DNA from: Thermoplasmatales archaeon
Lineage (GTDB): Archaea > Thermoplasmatota > Thermoplasmata > Thermoplasmatales > Thermoplasmataceae
Assembly (NCBI GenBank): GCA_014874365.1
Contig: JACWAH010000024.1
Span: 62,001-126,000 of the forward strand
Length of the DNA stretch: 64,000 nt
Direction of reading: 5' to 3'
Below the pieces are notes generated by a model. The model made no database searches. It was given only the letters and a program-made list of their open reading frames with translations, and had not been told where the DNA came from. The translations under genes and the position numbers were made by a program. Numbering within the stretch: the stretch's first letter is position 1; every line of letters begins with the position of its first letter. Positions 34,023-42,625 of the stretch are shown here, piece after piece.

Positions 34023-35522
34023 ATGACGGAAAACGGCGATAATTCAGATTACGTAACCAAAGAACAGTATAACAAATCATACGCTTACAAAGTTATAGGG
34101 ATATTCGTGGGCTTGGTCCTGATTGTGATGTACATTGAAGGAATGTTAGTCCCCTCGTTTGGCCAAATAGAAACAGATTTCCTGATAACTCCTGCACAGG
34201 CGAGCCTGATCCTCTCGATGTATCTTGTTGGCGGAGTAGCGATGGCTCCTATTGTTGGGAAGCTTGGAGATATATACGGGAAGAAAAAAATCCTAATGAT
34301 AACCCTGACAATGTACGCCATATCGGTTTCAGTAACCGGTTTTTCGCCCAGTTATGACTTTATGATTGTAGCCAGAACAATACAGGGAATTGGCCTGGCA
34401 ATAATGCCGCTGGGTTTCAGCCTGGTCAGGGAGGAATTCCCGAAGGATATGGTACCAAAGGCCCAGGCTATAATCAGCGCTATGTTCGGAGCTGGTTTTG
34501 CAATTAGCCTTCCACTTGGGTCTCTGGTTTCGCAAGACTTCGGCTGGAGATGGACCTATCACACAGCTATACCTGTAATTGCGGGACTCGTAATCATTTC
34601 ATGGTTCGTCATAAAAGAATCAAGGTTCAAAAGACCGGAAACCAGGGTAGACTACGTTGGTGCAATTACACTTGCAGTTTCCTTATCTTCATTTGTCCTG
34701 GCCCTGTCAGAAGGTGAGACATGGGGGTGGCTCTCATACAGTACTCTTGGTCTCTCTCTTTTCGGATTCGTTCTGCTGTTCCCTCTAGTCTGGTACGAAA
34801 GAAGTTACGCGAGCAAGGGAGGAGAAGCGTTACTCAATTTCCGGTTACTTTCAATTAGAAACGTAATGGTAGCAAACATAGTCCTGTCAATAGCCGGTCT
34901 TGGGATGTTCCTGTCGCAACAGGCTCTGTCGTACAGATTTCTATTCGACTTCCACAAAGATACTTTGGGCGCCGGTGTTTCCTTGATTCCATTTGCGCTT
35001 GGCACAATTATTTTTGGGCCGCTAGCCGGATTCCTGGTTTCAAGGACCGGGGTCAAACCACTTGCAATACTGGGTGCAATTGTTTCTGCTCTTGGATTCC
35101 TATTATTATCCACACTACCAGACTACAACGGTGTTTTATTCTATGAATTTATAGTCGGGGGAGGCTTTTCACTCCTGAATGCGACCTTGATAAACTTTGT
35201 AGTTTTAACAGTAAGGGCTAGAGACATGGGACTTGCGACTTCCATGAACAGTACTTTTAGGTTCCTTGGCAGCAGTATTGGCGCACCAATCGCAGGATCG
35301 TTATCTACAATTTACAGTACTTCTTATCTTCTGCCAGGGTCTTCAGAAGCAATTACAGTGCCAACTGCCACTGCCTATACATATATTTTCACGATAGCCG
35401 CAGCATTCTTTGTTGCAGCTACCTTCATAATAATATTTGGAAGGGAGGTCGTTGGAAAGAAGGCATTTGATAGGGATAAAGTTAAGAATGAAACTATCGA
35501 ACAAACAGCCGCCCCTGAGTAA
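34023..35522 (+). CDS. MFS drug-exporter type transporter (DHA2-like)
   Basis: A 499-aa major-facilitator protein with about 14 predicted helices. Motif A appears as GKLGDIYGKKKIL in the loop after helix 2, and motif B/C-like stretches as ARTIQGIGLAIMPLGFSL and GAGFAISLPLGSLVSQDFGWRWTYH. The C-terminus is a short charged cytoplasmic tail. An AGGAAAG element lies 7 nt before the ATG. It is co-transcribed with the upstream MarR gene and presumably exports toxic organic compounds by proton antiport; the substrate is unknown. Confidence 0.9.
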   Translation: MTENGDNSDYVTKEQYNKSYAYKVIGIFVGLVLIVMYIEGMLVPSFGQIETDFLITPAQASLILSMYLVGGVAMAPIVGKLGDIYGKKKILMITLTMYAISVSVTGFSPSYDFMIVARTIQGIGLAIMPLGFSLVREEFPKDMVPKAQAIISAMFGAGFAISLPLGSLVSQDFGWRWTYHTAIPVIAGLVIISWFVIKESRFKRPETRVDYVGAITLAVSLSSFVLALSEGETWGWLSYSTLGLSLFGFVLLFPLVWYERSYASKGGEALLNFRLLSIRNVMVANIVLSIAGLGMFLSQQALSYRFLFDFHKDTLGAGVSLIPFALGTIIFGPLAGFLVSRTGVKPLAILGAIVSALGFLLLSTLPDYNGVLFYEFIVGGGFSLLNATLINFVVLTVRARDMGLATSMNSTFRFLGSSIGAPIAGSLSTIYSTSYLLPGSSEAITVPTATAYTYIFTIAAAFFVAATFIIIFGREVVGKKAFDRDKVKNETIEQTAAPE

Positions 35523-35688
35523 TTTTTAGACCAAAATTGCGGTCATCACGCCGCAACAATTTCTAATCCCGGGTAATTTTTGAACAGTGGTTTCAGGAAA
35601 ACACCAGAGGTTTCATTGCCTGCTTGAAGTCAAGAAAACCAAGTTCTTAAGATTTAAACCCGATCGATTAATTCACTCATTAACTTCA

Positions 35689-36259
35689 TTGAAAAGCAGA
35701 AATATCTATCTTGTGAGGCATAGGCAAACTAACTGGAATGCCGAAAAAAGATGGCATGGACAAGAAGGCCCCGGCGCTGAACGAAAGTGGGATTCTGAAC
35801 GCAGAAGAATCTGCCGGAGCCCTCATTGAAAAGAAGATATCCTGCATTATTTCAAGCGATTTGACCAGAGCGCGAGAGACTGGTGAAATTATATCAAAAA
35901 AAGTGAACATGCCACTTCACTTCAACGAACTGCTAAGAGAAAGGAACGTAGGAGAGCTTTCTGGGTTGACCGTTAAAGAGATTATGGAAAAACATCCAGA
36001 AATTAAATTTCCAGATTATGATTTTGGATTAGATCTGAAAGGGCTCGAAAAATGGAGTTCCTTTACTGAGAGAATCATAGAGGGATTCCATGAGATTTTG
36101 GACGCATACAATGGAGACATAGTAATCGTTACCCACGGAGGCGTTATTCAGGTAATCAAGCACCATCTTGGTGTGGGTCAAATTGACCAGGTCGTCCCCA
36201 ACGGAAGTATTTTACAGATAATGGAAACTTCTAAAGATTTTAGGATAATTCAATCATAA
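35689..36259 (+). pseudogene. Histidine phosphatase family gene with a frameshift
   Basis: The N-terminal part reads NIYLVRHRQTNWNAEKRWHGQ from a TTG at 35689; the body continues in another frame from about 35765 (KAPALNESGILNAEES, then SSDLTRARETGEII, RERNVGELSGLTVKEI, VTHGGVIQVIKHHLG). One extra base in the AAGAAGG tract near 35760-35768 would account for the shift. The catalytic RHG is also altered to RHR. Together these suggest an inactivated phosphoglycerate-mutase/alpha-ribazole-phosphatase-like enzyme, or a sequencing error plus a divergent site. The downstream frame alone (35738-36259) lacks the catalytic His. Confidence 0.8.
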
Positions 36260-36270
36260 AGGTTGAAAAA

Positions 36271-36864
36271 TCAGGCAATGTAAGACGTTGATTCGCTGTC
36301 AAACTTTGAAACGAACTTGATATCTGCGCTGCCTGAACGGGGAACGTTTCTTAGAAAAGGATATACTTCCCAAGGGTCTCTGTGTCCCAATGCATATGCA
36401 GGATGATCCGTCCCAAATAGTTTTGAACATATCTCCGTGGTCATTTCCCTCGCTATGGATTCGTCTATGAAACCGAGTGAGTGCAAGTATTCGTGCATTA
36501 ATGTTACAAAAACAAACGAGTTGTAATCAAGATCGGGCTTCTCCAGAAATTTGAACGCACGAACCAGGTTTTCGTTAAGCACAATATAGTTACCACCAAC
36601 CTCCCAGAAGGCACCGAGTATGCTGGGCAGATCAGCGAGAGCAAGACCAATACCAACACGTTCTTTTCCGGTTGTAGCTTTCACGGATCCTTTTACAAGT
36701 GAAAATATGGCATCGAAATCCATACTCGCACCCAGATTGGGTGAAAGAGTGATAAAATTAGGGTGCAGTAATTTGGTAGAGACAACCTCGACAGTTGCAT
36801 TTCCTTGCGGCTTAGATCGAGAATCGAAGCCTGGATCAGGCGAGTCAGTAAAATCGTTAACCAT
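36271..36864 (-). CDS. Putative zinc metalloprotease (HExxH protein)
   Basis: About 197 residues with one clear motif, TLMHEYLHSLGFIDES, an HExxHxxGxxD zinc-protease signature, near residue 125. It lacks a signal peptide and membrane helix. The C-terminal part (ALGHRDPWEVYPFLRN) may complete the active site. I do not recognise a named family; archaeal proteins with this layout are generally unannotated. The ATG at 36864 is preferred, since TTAAAC lies about 26 bp upstream; a TTG at 36870 is possible. It is convergent with the frameshifted phosphatase. Confidence 0.7.
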   Translation of the reverse strand: MVNDFTDSPDPGFDSRSKPQGNATVEVVSTKLLHPNFITLSPNLGASMDFDAIFSLVKGSVKATTGKERVGIGLALADLPSILGAFWEVGGNYIVLNENLVRAFKFLEKPDLDYNSFVFVTLMHEYLHSLGFIDESIAREMTTEICSKLFGTDHPAYALGHRDPWEVYPFLRNVPRSGSADIKFVSKFDSESTSYIA

Positions 36865-37140
36865 GCGCAACTATTTTCTGCAACTATTTGAGTTTAAGGT
36901 GTAATTCAGGAAACCTTATATTGGATGGGTCTCCTGATTTATCTATGCGGGCATTATCACATATGTGAATATATGTTTCCACATAAGATACGGAGATAGT
37001 GTGCTGAAAGTGCTGTAAAATTGAAAATGTCCTGAAATATTCGGAAATTGGGGTAACCAAACACGAGGGGCCAAATAGAAATGATGAAAGAAGTAATAAG
37101 TGTACTGTTTCTTGCACTTCTGGACAGATCAGGAAAATAA
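36865..37140. other. Gene-free stretch beside the insertion-sequence remnant
   Basis: Nothing gene-like is visible. It holds the metalloprotease promoter at its left end and a perfect 12-bp palindrome, TCACATATGTGA (36957-36968). It probably also contains the far end of the decayed insertion sequence, which I could not delimit. Confidence 0.4.
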
Positions 37141-38018
37141 TTAAGAGACAGTTCCTGCCGTTTCATTCCCTTTCATTCTTGTCATATTTTCCTCCCTCCT
37201 TAAGACTCTTGCCTTCTCTATCGATGCTTCCCTTATCGCCAGTAGAACATCAGGTTTTCACCTGTAATACTGTATCGGCTTCAGTTAGTTCAGTGAGGAA
37301 TGCCTACTCTCATTGTTGCAGTGCAGGATGATCATGGAGATCTCGCATTCAGCCTGTACGTAATCTGTCAGTATCACCGGTACCAGGGATTCCCTCATGG
37401 TCTTGTTGGCTCTACCAACGATCCCGTGCTGCTCAGGTGTATGCTGCGTTATTAATTTTTGAGTGAGATGATTCTCGTTAAGTACGATCTTGAACCCCTT
37501 GAAATGAATGAGGAACCGTTATCGCTCTGTATAACAGGTTCCGCAAGTGATAGTTTTCTCAGAATGTCTATTGCCGTCCGTGCCTCAAATGATACTGAAT
37601 CAGCATCCATGGATTTGAGAAGAGCGTGGCGCACTATGTACCTGGAATACTCTTCTATAAAGATTAGAAGATAGATGAATCTTCCACTTATTTTGATGAA
37701 AATATTTCTGTCTGCCACCGTTCATCCGGTCTACTCGCATGTTCCGGTCTTGTGGATGGTCAAGTCTTCATGTGCCTTTCTGTTATGAGATCGCGCTTCT
37801 TCAATATTCCGTAAATAGATGTGAGGGGAAAGATATGAAAGATCCTCATCAATCTCAGTTATTTTCATTCCTCTTTCTTTCATCTCCCTAATCATCGCCC
37901 ACGCCACTGCATCAAACAGCCGGATCACCGGTTCCATAACGCTAAAGGAAATAATTAACCGGCGATTCTGGCAAATTGTAAACCGGCGTTTTTGGAAAGA
38001 ATTCAAACGGCGTTGACA
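37141..38018 (-). mobile_element. Decayed insertion sequence with DDE (rve) transposase remnant
   Basis: On the minus strand, broken pieces of one integrase-core transposase follow each other: MEPVIRLFDAVAWAMIREMKERGMK (N-terminal), HNRKAHEDLTIHKTGT, SRPDERWQTEIF, GRFIYLLIFIEEYSRYIV, VIQSDNGSSFIS, TPEQHGIVGRANKTMRESL, NESRHSSLN and IREASIEKARVLRREE. At least two frameshifts and several in-frame stops separate them. The order matches IS3/IS481/IS21-type transposases (first Asp now Glu in WQTEI). Upstream of the gene the element appears to begin TGTCAACGCCGTTT (complement of 38005-38018), with phased repeats. Target duplications and the other end were not found. Confidence 0.8.
37957..38012 (-). 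repeat. Three AACCGGCG-type repeats spaced exactly 24 bp
   Basis: AACCGGCG at 37957-37964 and 37981-37988, and AAACGGCG at 38005-38012, lie at a constant 24-bp step just upstream of the transposase remnant. Multiple phased end repeats are typical transposase-binding sites of IS21-like elements. Confidence 0.75.
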
Positions 38019-38303
38019 CAGAGATGCGTGAAACATTTCAGTTCTTCGCTGTTGGGGGAAAAATGAGGAAACTCGGTAAGAACAGGGAGGCATTGTGAAA
38101 AATCACTAAGGGGATGACGGAGAATGAGGTCGTTGAAATAATGCTTGAAAGGATCAACAGGCTGTATGGCGATGATTCCTTTTAGCGCCAAGTCATTTAG
38201 CTAATTAAACCTAAATTTTTAGCTTCTTATGTTCTGTGTGCCTTCGTTTTCGATTAGGTCTTCCAAGAGCACAAATGTCTTTTTTAGTAGATACGCCATG
38301 GAT

Positions 38304-38960
38304 TCAACGACTTTGATGGGGTGCGTTCAAATCAAAGTTTAGACTTTCACAAGTTCTTCTCAGAGTTTGATAGTGCTGTTGTCTCGAATAATTTTTGACC
38401 GAGTATATTTTTGAGTAGAGGAAAGTAACGAAATTGAATATCTCAATGCCCGAGATCGTATTTTTCAGGGAAAGGGGAACCACGCCCAGGCTCATTGGAA
38501 TCCATTTTTTCACCTTAGTGATAGGAGGCTGGAAATATTCAATTGGCAGGGTAATAAATCCTTTCGACTCCCACAGCCCTTTATTTTTTTCCTCGTACTC
38601 TGCGAATAGAAAATTGATATCCCAGCCCCTGCTGTCAGAATCTTTTCGTATCACTTCCTTCATATCTTCTAATACGGCGGTACCGTAACCATGGTGTCTA
38701 TACTTCCCCTTGACAGCAACGTATCCCCCGAAGCCGCCGTAAATACATGTAGCAAAAGATATCATGGCGACAACATTCTCCTCTATAAGTACACAGAGAT
38801 GCCAAATCACGTCCTTCGCGACCTTACCGGAAGATTCGCTGAAAACTTTTGGATCCAGGTATATTTCAGGAGTGGATTCAAACGCCTCTTTGTATATATC
38901 CATTGCATCTTTGAAATATTCATCACTGGGATAGGGTATTTCCCTGAATAGGAGCACCAT
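38304..38960 (-). CDS. GNAT-fold N-acetyltransferase
   Basis: A roughly 218-aa protein with a GNAT core: LIEENVVAMISFATCIYGGFGGYVAVKGKY in pieces, then the acetyl-CoA pyrophosphate loop KYRHHGYGTAVLEDM (R/Q-x-x-G-x-G/A-like), followed by FLFAEYEEKNKGLWESKGF. The ATG at 38960 has a TTTTTTATAAT box about 26 bp upstream; the open extension to 39023 is the antisense of cas1 remains. The last 30 residues look aberrant and may result from a frameshift or new stop. The substrate is unknown. It is inserted between an IS remnant and a cas1 fragment. Confidence 0.8.
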   Translation of the reverse strand: MVLLFREIPYPSDEYFKDAMDIYKEAFESTPEIYLDPKVFSESSGKVAKDVIWHLCVLIEENVVAMISFATCIYGGFGGYVAVKGKYRHHGYGTAVLEDMKEVIRKDSDSRGWDINFLFAEYEEKNKGLWESKGFITLPIEYFQPPITKVKKWIPMSLGVVPLSLKNTISGIEIFNFVTFLYSKIYSVKNYSRQQHYQTLRRTCESLNFDLNAPHQSR

Positions 38961-38985
38961 TAGTAAGCCTCGGTTATTATAAAAA

Positions 38986-39548
38986 ATGGATCTCTTGAAC
39001 TCTTTGATCAGGAAAGATGGCAATTCAATTGGTCTTGATCCATCAATTGGATTTCTGTATGAGATAGCAGCGTCAAAGCATCCTTTAGTTTACGATTTAC
39101 CGGAATTGTTCAGTATGTTGTTGATTATTCTGTTATCCAGATGCTTGAATCGGGCTTGAAAAAATCAGATTTTATAACGAATGAGAATTACTACATTCGA
39201 TTGGGAACTGAAACGGATAAGAAATTGATTGAAAAAATTCAGGTAATCCTCAATAAATGATATGAATTCGGGAATAAACAGCATACGCTTGAGAACATTG
39301 TAGTTGAGAATATCAGGGATTTCAGTAAATTCATAACGGGCAAAACAAAATCACCTGACTTCAAGATTCCTGGATTCAGTATGTCAAGATTCGATAACAG
39401 TGCAATCAGGGATCGAATAATTTCCACAAACCATGAGGAAAGGAAATCTTTTAGGAAGGACAGATCAGCATTATGGAATCAGCAAAAGGAGATTATAGAG
39501 GGAAAATCGATTATGATTTATGATAAGACAAAGGCGGCGGTGAAATGA
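38986..39548 (+). pseudogene. cas1: Truncated, frameshifted cas1 (CRISPR integrase) remnant
   Basis: Only the C-terminal half of Cas1 remains. Recognisable pieces: NSIGLDPSIGFLYE, KHPLVYDLPELF (the metal-binding core region), then after a one-base shift at about 39111 QYVVDYSVIQMLESGL, and RLGTETDKKLIEKIQVILNK. An in-frame TGA (39258-39260) is followed by HTLENIVVENIRDFSKFITGK, RDRIISTNHEERKSF, RSALWNQQKEII and IMIYDKTKA, the typical type I Cas1 ending. About 150 N-terminal residues are missing; the divergent GNAT gene begins 26 bp before the remnant. An ATG overlaps the stop (39545) but opens a 43-codon frame I do not recognise. Confidence 0.85.
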
Positions 39549-39814
39549 GAACAAAGTTCAGTCTATATGCTTTCTCACGGATTCTTGCAATCAGATTTGA
39601 TCCTGGCAATATTCTAAATCTGTCAAGGAAAAAAAGGCAATTTGGCCTCTCTAAATGGTTTTGTTCTTTCATCTGATCAGACTAAAAATCAGTCAATCAA
39701 AAACTCGTTCTGGTTTTCTCTGTATTATGGTGCATTCCTCAAGGCTATTACCGAAAAGTTGACACCGTCAAATTGAAGTGAATAAATTAATACACACATC
39801 TTATTTCAACAGTA

Positions 39815-41905
39815 GTGAAAGGGAAAGTATTCTGGAAAAAAGCTATTCCTTTGGCCATTGTATTCTTATTTGTGGTTGTTGCATTTTCGCCCATTTATTT
39901 GCATAATAACGGCACATCATCATCTTCAAATGCAGGTCATGTGCTTTACACTTTAGTGCTCCGTAACAACTCACTGTTGAACGGAAACGTTGTAAATACT
40001 TTTAATGGATTATCTCCGTATGCGGCAGCCTACGATCCAGCAAATAAATACATGTATGTTACAAATTCCGGCTCAGATAACGTCGCAGTAATAAACAGCA
40101 CAACGAATAAGGTTGTTCAGAGCATCGCTTTCAACTCAGGTCCGATAACTGTAGCCTACGATCCTGCAAATCAATACATGTATGTTACTACCGGTTCAGG
40201 TTACGTCGCAGTAATAAATAGCACAACAGATAAGGTTGTTCAGATCATAGCTGGCGGCGGCTCATATCCGCATGGTGTAGCCTACGATCCAGAAAATAAA
40301 TACATGTATGTTGCAAATTACGGTTCAGGTAACGTCACAGTAATCAACAGCACAACGAATAAAGTTGTTCAGAACATCGCTGTCGGCTCATTTCCGCAAG
40401 TGGTAGCCTACGATCCAGCAAATCAATACATGTATGTTGCAAATTCCGGTTCAGATAACTACGGTGCAGGTACCTTCGGCCCAGGTAACGTCACAGTAAT
40501 CAACAGCACAACGAATAAGGTTGTTCAGAACATCATTGTTGGCTTCAATCCGGTAGGTGTAGCCTACGATCCAGCAAATAAATACATGTATGTTACAGAT
40601 CCCGGTCCAGGTAACGTCACAGTAATAAACAGTTCAACAGATATGATTGTACAGAACATCACTGCCGGCTCATATTCGAAAGGCGTAGCCTACGATCCAG
40701 CAAATCAATACATGTATGTTGCAAATTCCGGTTCAGGTAACGTCACAGTAATAAACAGCACAACGAATAAGGTTGTTCAGGACATCATTGTTGGTTTCAA
40801 TCCGGTAGGTGTAGCCTACGATCCAGCAAATCAATACATGTATGTTGCAAATTCCGGTTCAGATAACGTCGCAGTAATAAACAGCTCAACAGATAAGGTT
40901 GTTCAGACCATAACTGTCGGCTCAAGTCCCGAAGGTGTAGCCTACGATCCAGCAAATAAATACATGTATGTTACAAATTCCGGCTCAGATAACGTCGCAG
41001 TAATAAACAGCTCAAATGATGAGGTTGTTCAGAACATCGCAGTCGGCTCAGATCCGATAACCGTAGCCTACGATCCTGCAAATCAATACATGTACGTTGC
41101 AAGTTTCTTTTCAGCAAACGTCGCAGTAATAAACATCTCAACAGATAAGGTTGTTCAGAACATTGCTGTCGGCTCATTTCCGCGAGGTGTAGCCTACGAT
41201 CCAGCAAATCAATACATGTATGTTGCAAATTCCGGTCCAGGTAACATCAAAGTAATAAACAGCACAACAGATAAGGTTGTTCAGACCATAACTGTCGCCT
41301 CAGGTCCGCAAGGTGTAGCCTACGATCCTGCAAATCAATACATGTATGTTACTACCGGTTCAGGTAACGTCAAAGTAATAAACAGCACAACGAATAAAGT
41401 TGTTCAGAGCATCGCCGTCGGCTCATTTCTGCAAGGTGTAGCCTACGATCCAGCAAATCAATACATGTATGTTACTACCGGTTCAGATAACGTCGCAGTT
41501 TCAGATAACGTCGCAGTAATAAACAGCACAACGAATAAAGTTGTTCAGAGCATCGCTGTCGGCTCAGAGCCGGTAGGTGTAGCCTACGATCCAGCAAATC
41601 AATACATGTATGTTACAAATTCGGGTTCAGATAACGTCGCAGTAATAAACAGCACAACGAATAAGGTTGTACAGAGCATCGCTCTCGGCTCATTTCCGCA
41701 AGGTGTAGCCTACGATCCAGCAAATCAATACATGTATGCTGCAAATCTCTATTCAGGGTCTTTATCTATTATTGACAGTACATACAAGGCGACATTCACA
41801 GAATCATCATCAATCTCAAGCTTCGAGTTTTATGCCATTGCAGGTATCGTTGCTTCTATTGCTCTGGTCGCCGGAGCTGTACTGGTAATGAGGAAGAAGA
41901 AATAA
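39815..41905 (+). CDS. Surface YVTN beta-propeller protein, 14 repeats
   Basis: A 696-aa cell-surface protein. After an N-terminal helix (IPLAIVFLFVVVAFSPIYL) come 14 copies of a blade of about 42 residues with consensus AYDPANQYMYVTNSGS, NVAVINSTTNKVVQ and IAVGSFPQGV, the YVTN-propeller pattern of archaeal S-layer-like proteins. A C-terminal helix (FYAIAGIVASIALVAGAVLVM) and RKKK tail anchor it. Fourteen blades suggest two seven-bladed propellers. Blade 4 carries a 10-residue insert and blade 12 a 6-residue duplication (SDNVAVSDNVAV). Most blades have an NST/NSS sequon. The start is a GTG (39815) with a TTAATAC box near -26. Confidence 0.92.
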   Translation: MKGKVFWKKAIPLAIVFLFVVVAFSPIYLHNNGTSSSSNAGHVLYTLVLRNNSLLNGNVVNTFNGLSPYAAAYDPANKYMYVTNSGSDNVAVINSTTNKVVQSIAFNSGPITVAYDPANQYMYVTTGSGYVAVINSTTDKVVQIIAGGGSYPHGVAYDPENKYMYVANYGSGNVTVINSTTNKVVQNIAVGSFPQVVAYDPANQYMYVANSGSDNYGAGTFGPGNVTVINSTTNKVVQNIIVGFNPVGVAYDPANKYMYVTDPGPGNVTVINSSTDMIVQNITAGSYSKGVAYDPANQYMYVANSGSGNVTVINSTTNKVVQDIIVGFNPVGVAYDPANQYMYVANSGSDNVAVINSSTDKVVQTITVGSSPEGVAYDPANKYMYVTNSGSDNVAVINSSNDEVVQNIAVGSDPITVAYDPANQYMYVASFFSANVAVINISTDKVVQNIAVGSFPRGVAYDPANQYMYVANSGPGNIKVINSTTDKVVQTITVASGPQGVAYDPANQYMYVTTGSGNVKVINSTTNKVVQSIAVGSFLQGVAYDPANQYMYVTTGSDNVAVSDNVAVINSTTNKVVQSIAVGSEPVGVAYDPANQYMYVTNSGSDNVAVINSTTNKVVQSIALGSFPQGVAYDPANQYMYAANLYSGSLSIIDSTYKATFTESSSISSFEFYAIAGIVASIALVAGAVLVMRKKK
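40028..41800 (+). repeat. Tandem 126-bp repeats encoding propeller blades
   Basis: Fourteen imperfect copies of a 126-bp unit, most starting with GTAGCCTACGATCCAGCAAA. Identity is high at DNA level, including third codon positions, which indicates recent duplication or gene conversion. An 18-bp tandem duplication (TCAGATAACGTCGCAGT-type) lies at about 41483-41518. Confidence 0.9.
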
Positions 41906-42227
41906 TGTAATTGAGGGAATGGCAATATTCCCTCCTTATCCCTGGTTTGCTCTGTTTTCACCATCAAGCTATGATGAATTACCTTTTTCCACATCCGAAT
42001 ACTGGAAATCGTTAGAGGATATCCTTGCCAATTACGTAATGCGCGATGACGGCAAAATCGATTATATTGACGGGTTTGCAAGCAGGAAACCTATCATTGT
42101 GTAAAACAGATCGAAAATCGCAAAAGTCCTTCTTGAATGCTACAGGTTTAAGATCTGATTTAAATCTTTAAAATTGGATATAAAAAGCGGCACGTTTTAT
42201 GGCCTTATCTATATCCCTTGTTCTAAA
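41906..42227. other. Stretch between the YVTN gene and tRNA-Ile, with hairpin
   Basis: Begins with the hairpin at 41913-41934. A 61-codon plus-strand frame (41919-42104, ending DDGKIDYIDGFASRKPIIV) has gene-like composition toward its end but overlaps the hairpin and lacks an upstream signal. It may be a remnant. The right end carries the tRNA 3' flank. Confidence 0.4.
41913..41934 (+). terminator. Hairpin after the YVTN gene
   Basis: GAGGGAAT (41913-41920) pairs with ATTCCCTC (41927-41934) around a 6-nt loop, 8 bp after the stop codon. The run after it is pyrimidine-rich rather than pure T, so a terminator role is plausible but not certain in an archaeon. Confidence 0.5.
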
Positions 42228-42302
42228 TGGGGCTGACCGGATTCGAACCGGTGACCTCCCGGTTATCAGCCGGGTGCTCAAACCAAGCTAAGCTACAACC
42301 CC
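42228..42302 (-). tRNA. tRNA-Ile (anticodon GAT)
   Basis: A minus-strand cloverleaf of 75 nt, starting GGGGTTG and ending CAGCCCC plus discriminator A. The anticodon stem CCCGG/CCGGG encloses CTGATAA, giving anticodon GAT. The T arm is ACCGGTTCGAATCCGGT. One G-U pair lies in the acceptor stem. No intron is seen. It borders the accessory region, a typical integration landmark. Confidence 0.94.
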
Positions 42303-42625
42303 CATCAGAATTATGCGGCTAACGCGAATCGTGAAGAAATAATAAATCTTTCCCGTAGTAAACGACGAAGTAGCATAACCTGAGCATAATTGGAACTCCG
42401 GGTTCAAACCATGATGGCTTAGTTCTATTCTATACAAGAAAAGTCGCTTCAATTACCTAATAAATGGATAGTCGTTCTATTTAGGTCTCAGACCTTGAAT
42501 TTCAATCATAATATTGCAAGGAGATACAATTGCGACTCTTCTGTATAAATAACATAGAACTTACGCTATATGATCTTACCTTTGCCGATGACATCCGTTA
42601 AATAACCATTTGATCTTCGCAGGTA
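42303..42625. other. Gene-free stretch
   Basis: About 320 bp between the divergent tRNA-Ile and the PIN-ATPase gene. No frame or repeat is convincing. Promoters of both flanking genes are expected here. A T-arm-like GGGTTCAAACC near 42401 lacks the pairing of a tRNA. Confidence 0.4.

Noticed and set aside
37957-38012. The 24-bp phased repeats as an origin or CRISPR fragment
   Set aside because: Only 8 bp are shared per unit, and their position at a transposase 5' end explains them better.
39545-39676. Short frame overlapping the cas1 stop as cas2 or cas4
   Set aside because: The 43-codon product (MRTKFSLYAFSRIL) shows none of the Cas2 or Cas4 motifs.
40028-41800. Regular 126-bp repeats that could be mistaken for a CRISPR array near cas1
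   Set aside because: The unit is entirely coding, in frame, without unique spacers, and encodes propeller blades.
41919-42104. 61-codon frame after the YVTN gene as a real gene
   Set aside because: Starts inside a hairpin, has no promoter or ribosome site, and the composition is gene-like only at its end; kept as a possible remnant.
42395-42410. T-arm-like GGGTTCAAACC suggesting another tRNA
   Set aside because: The flanks do not pair, and no acceptor or anticodon stem can be drawn around it.
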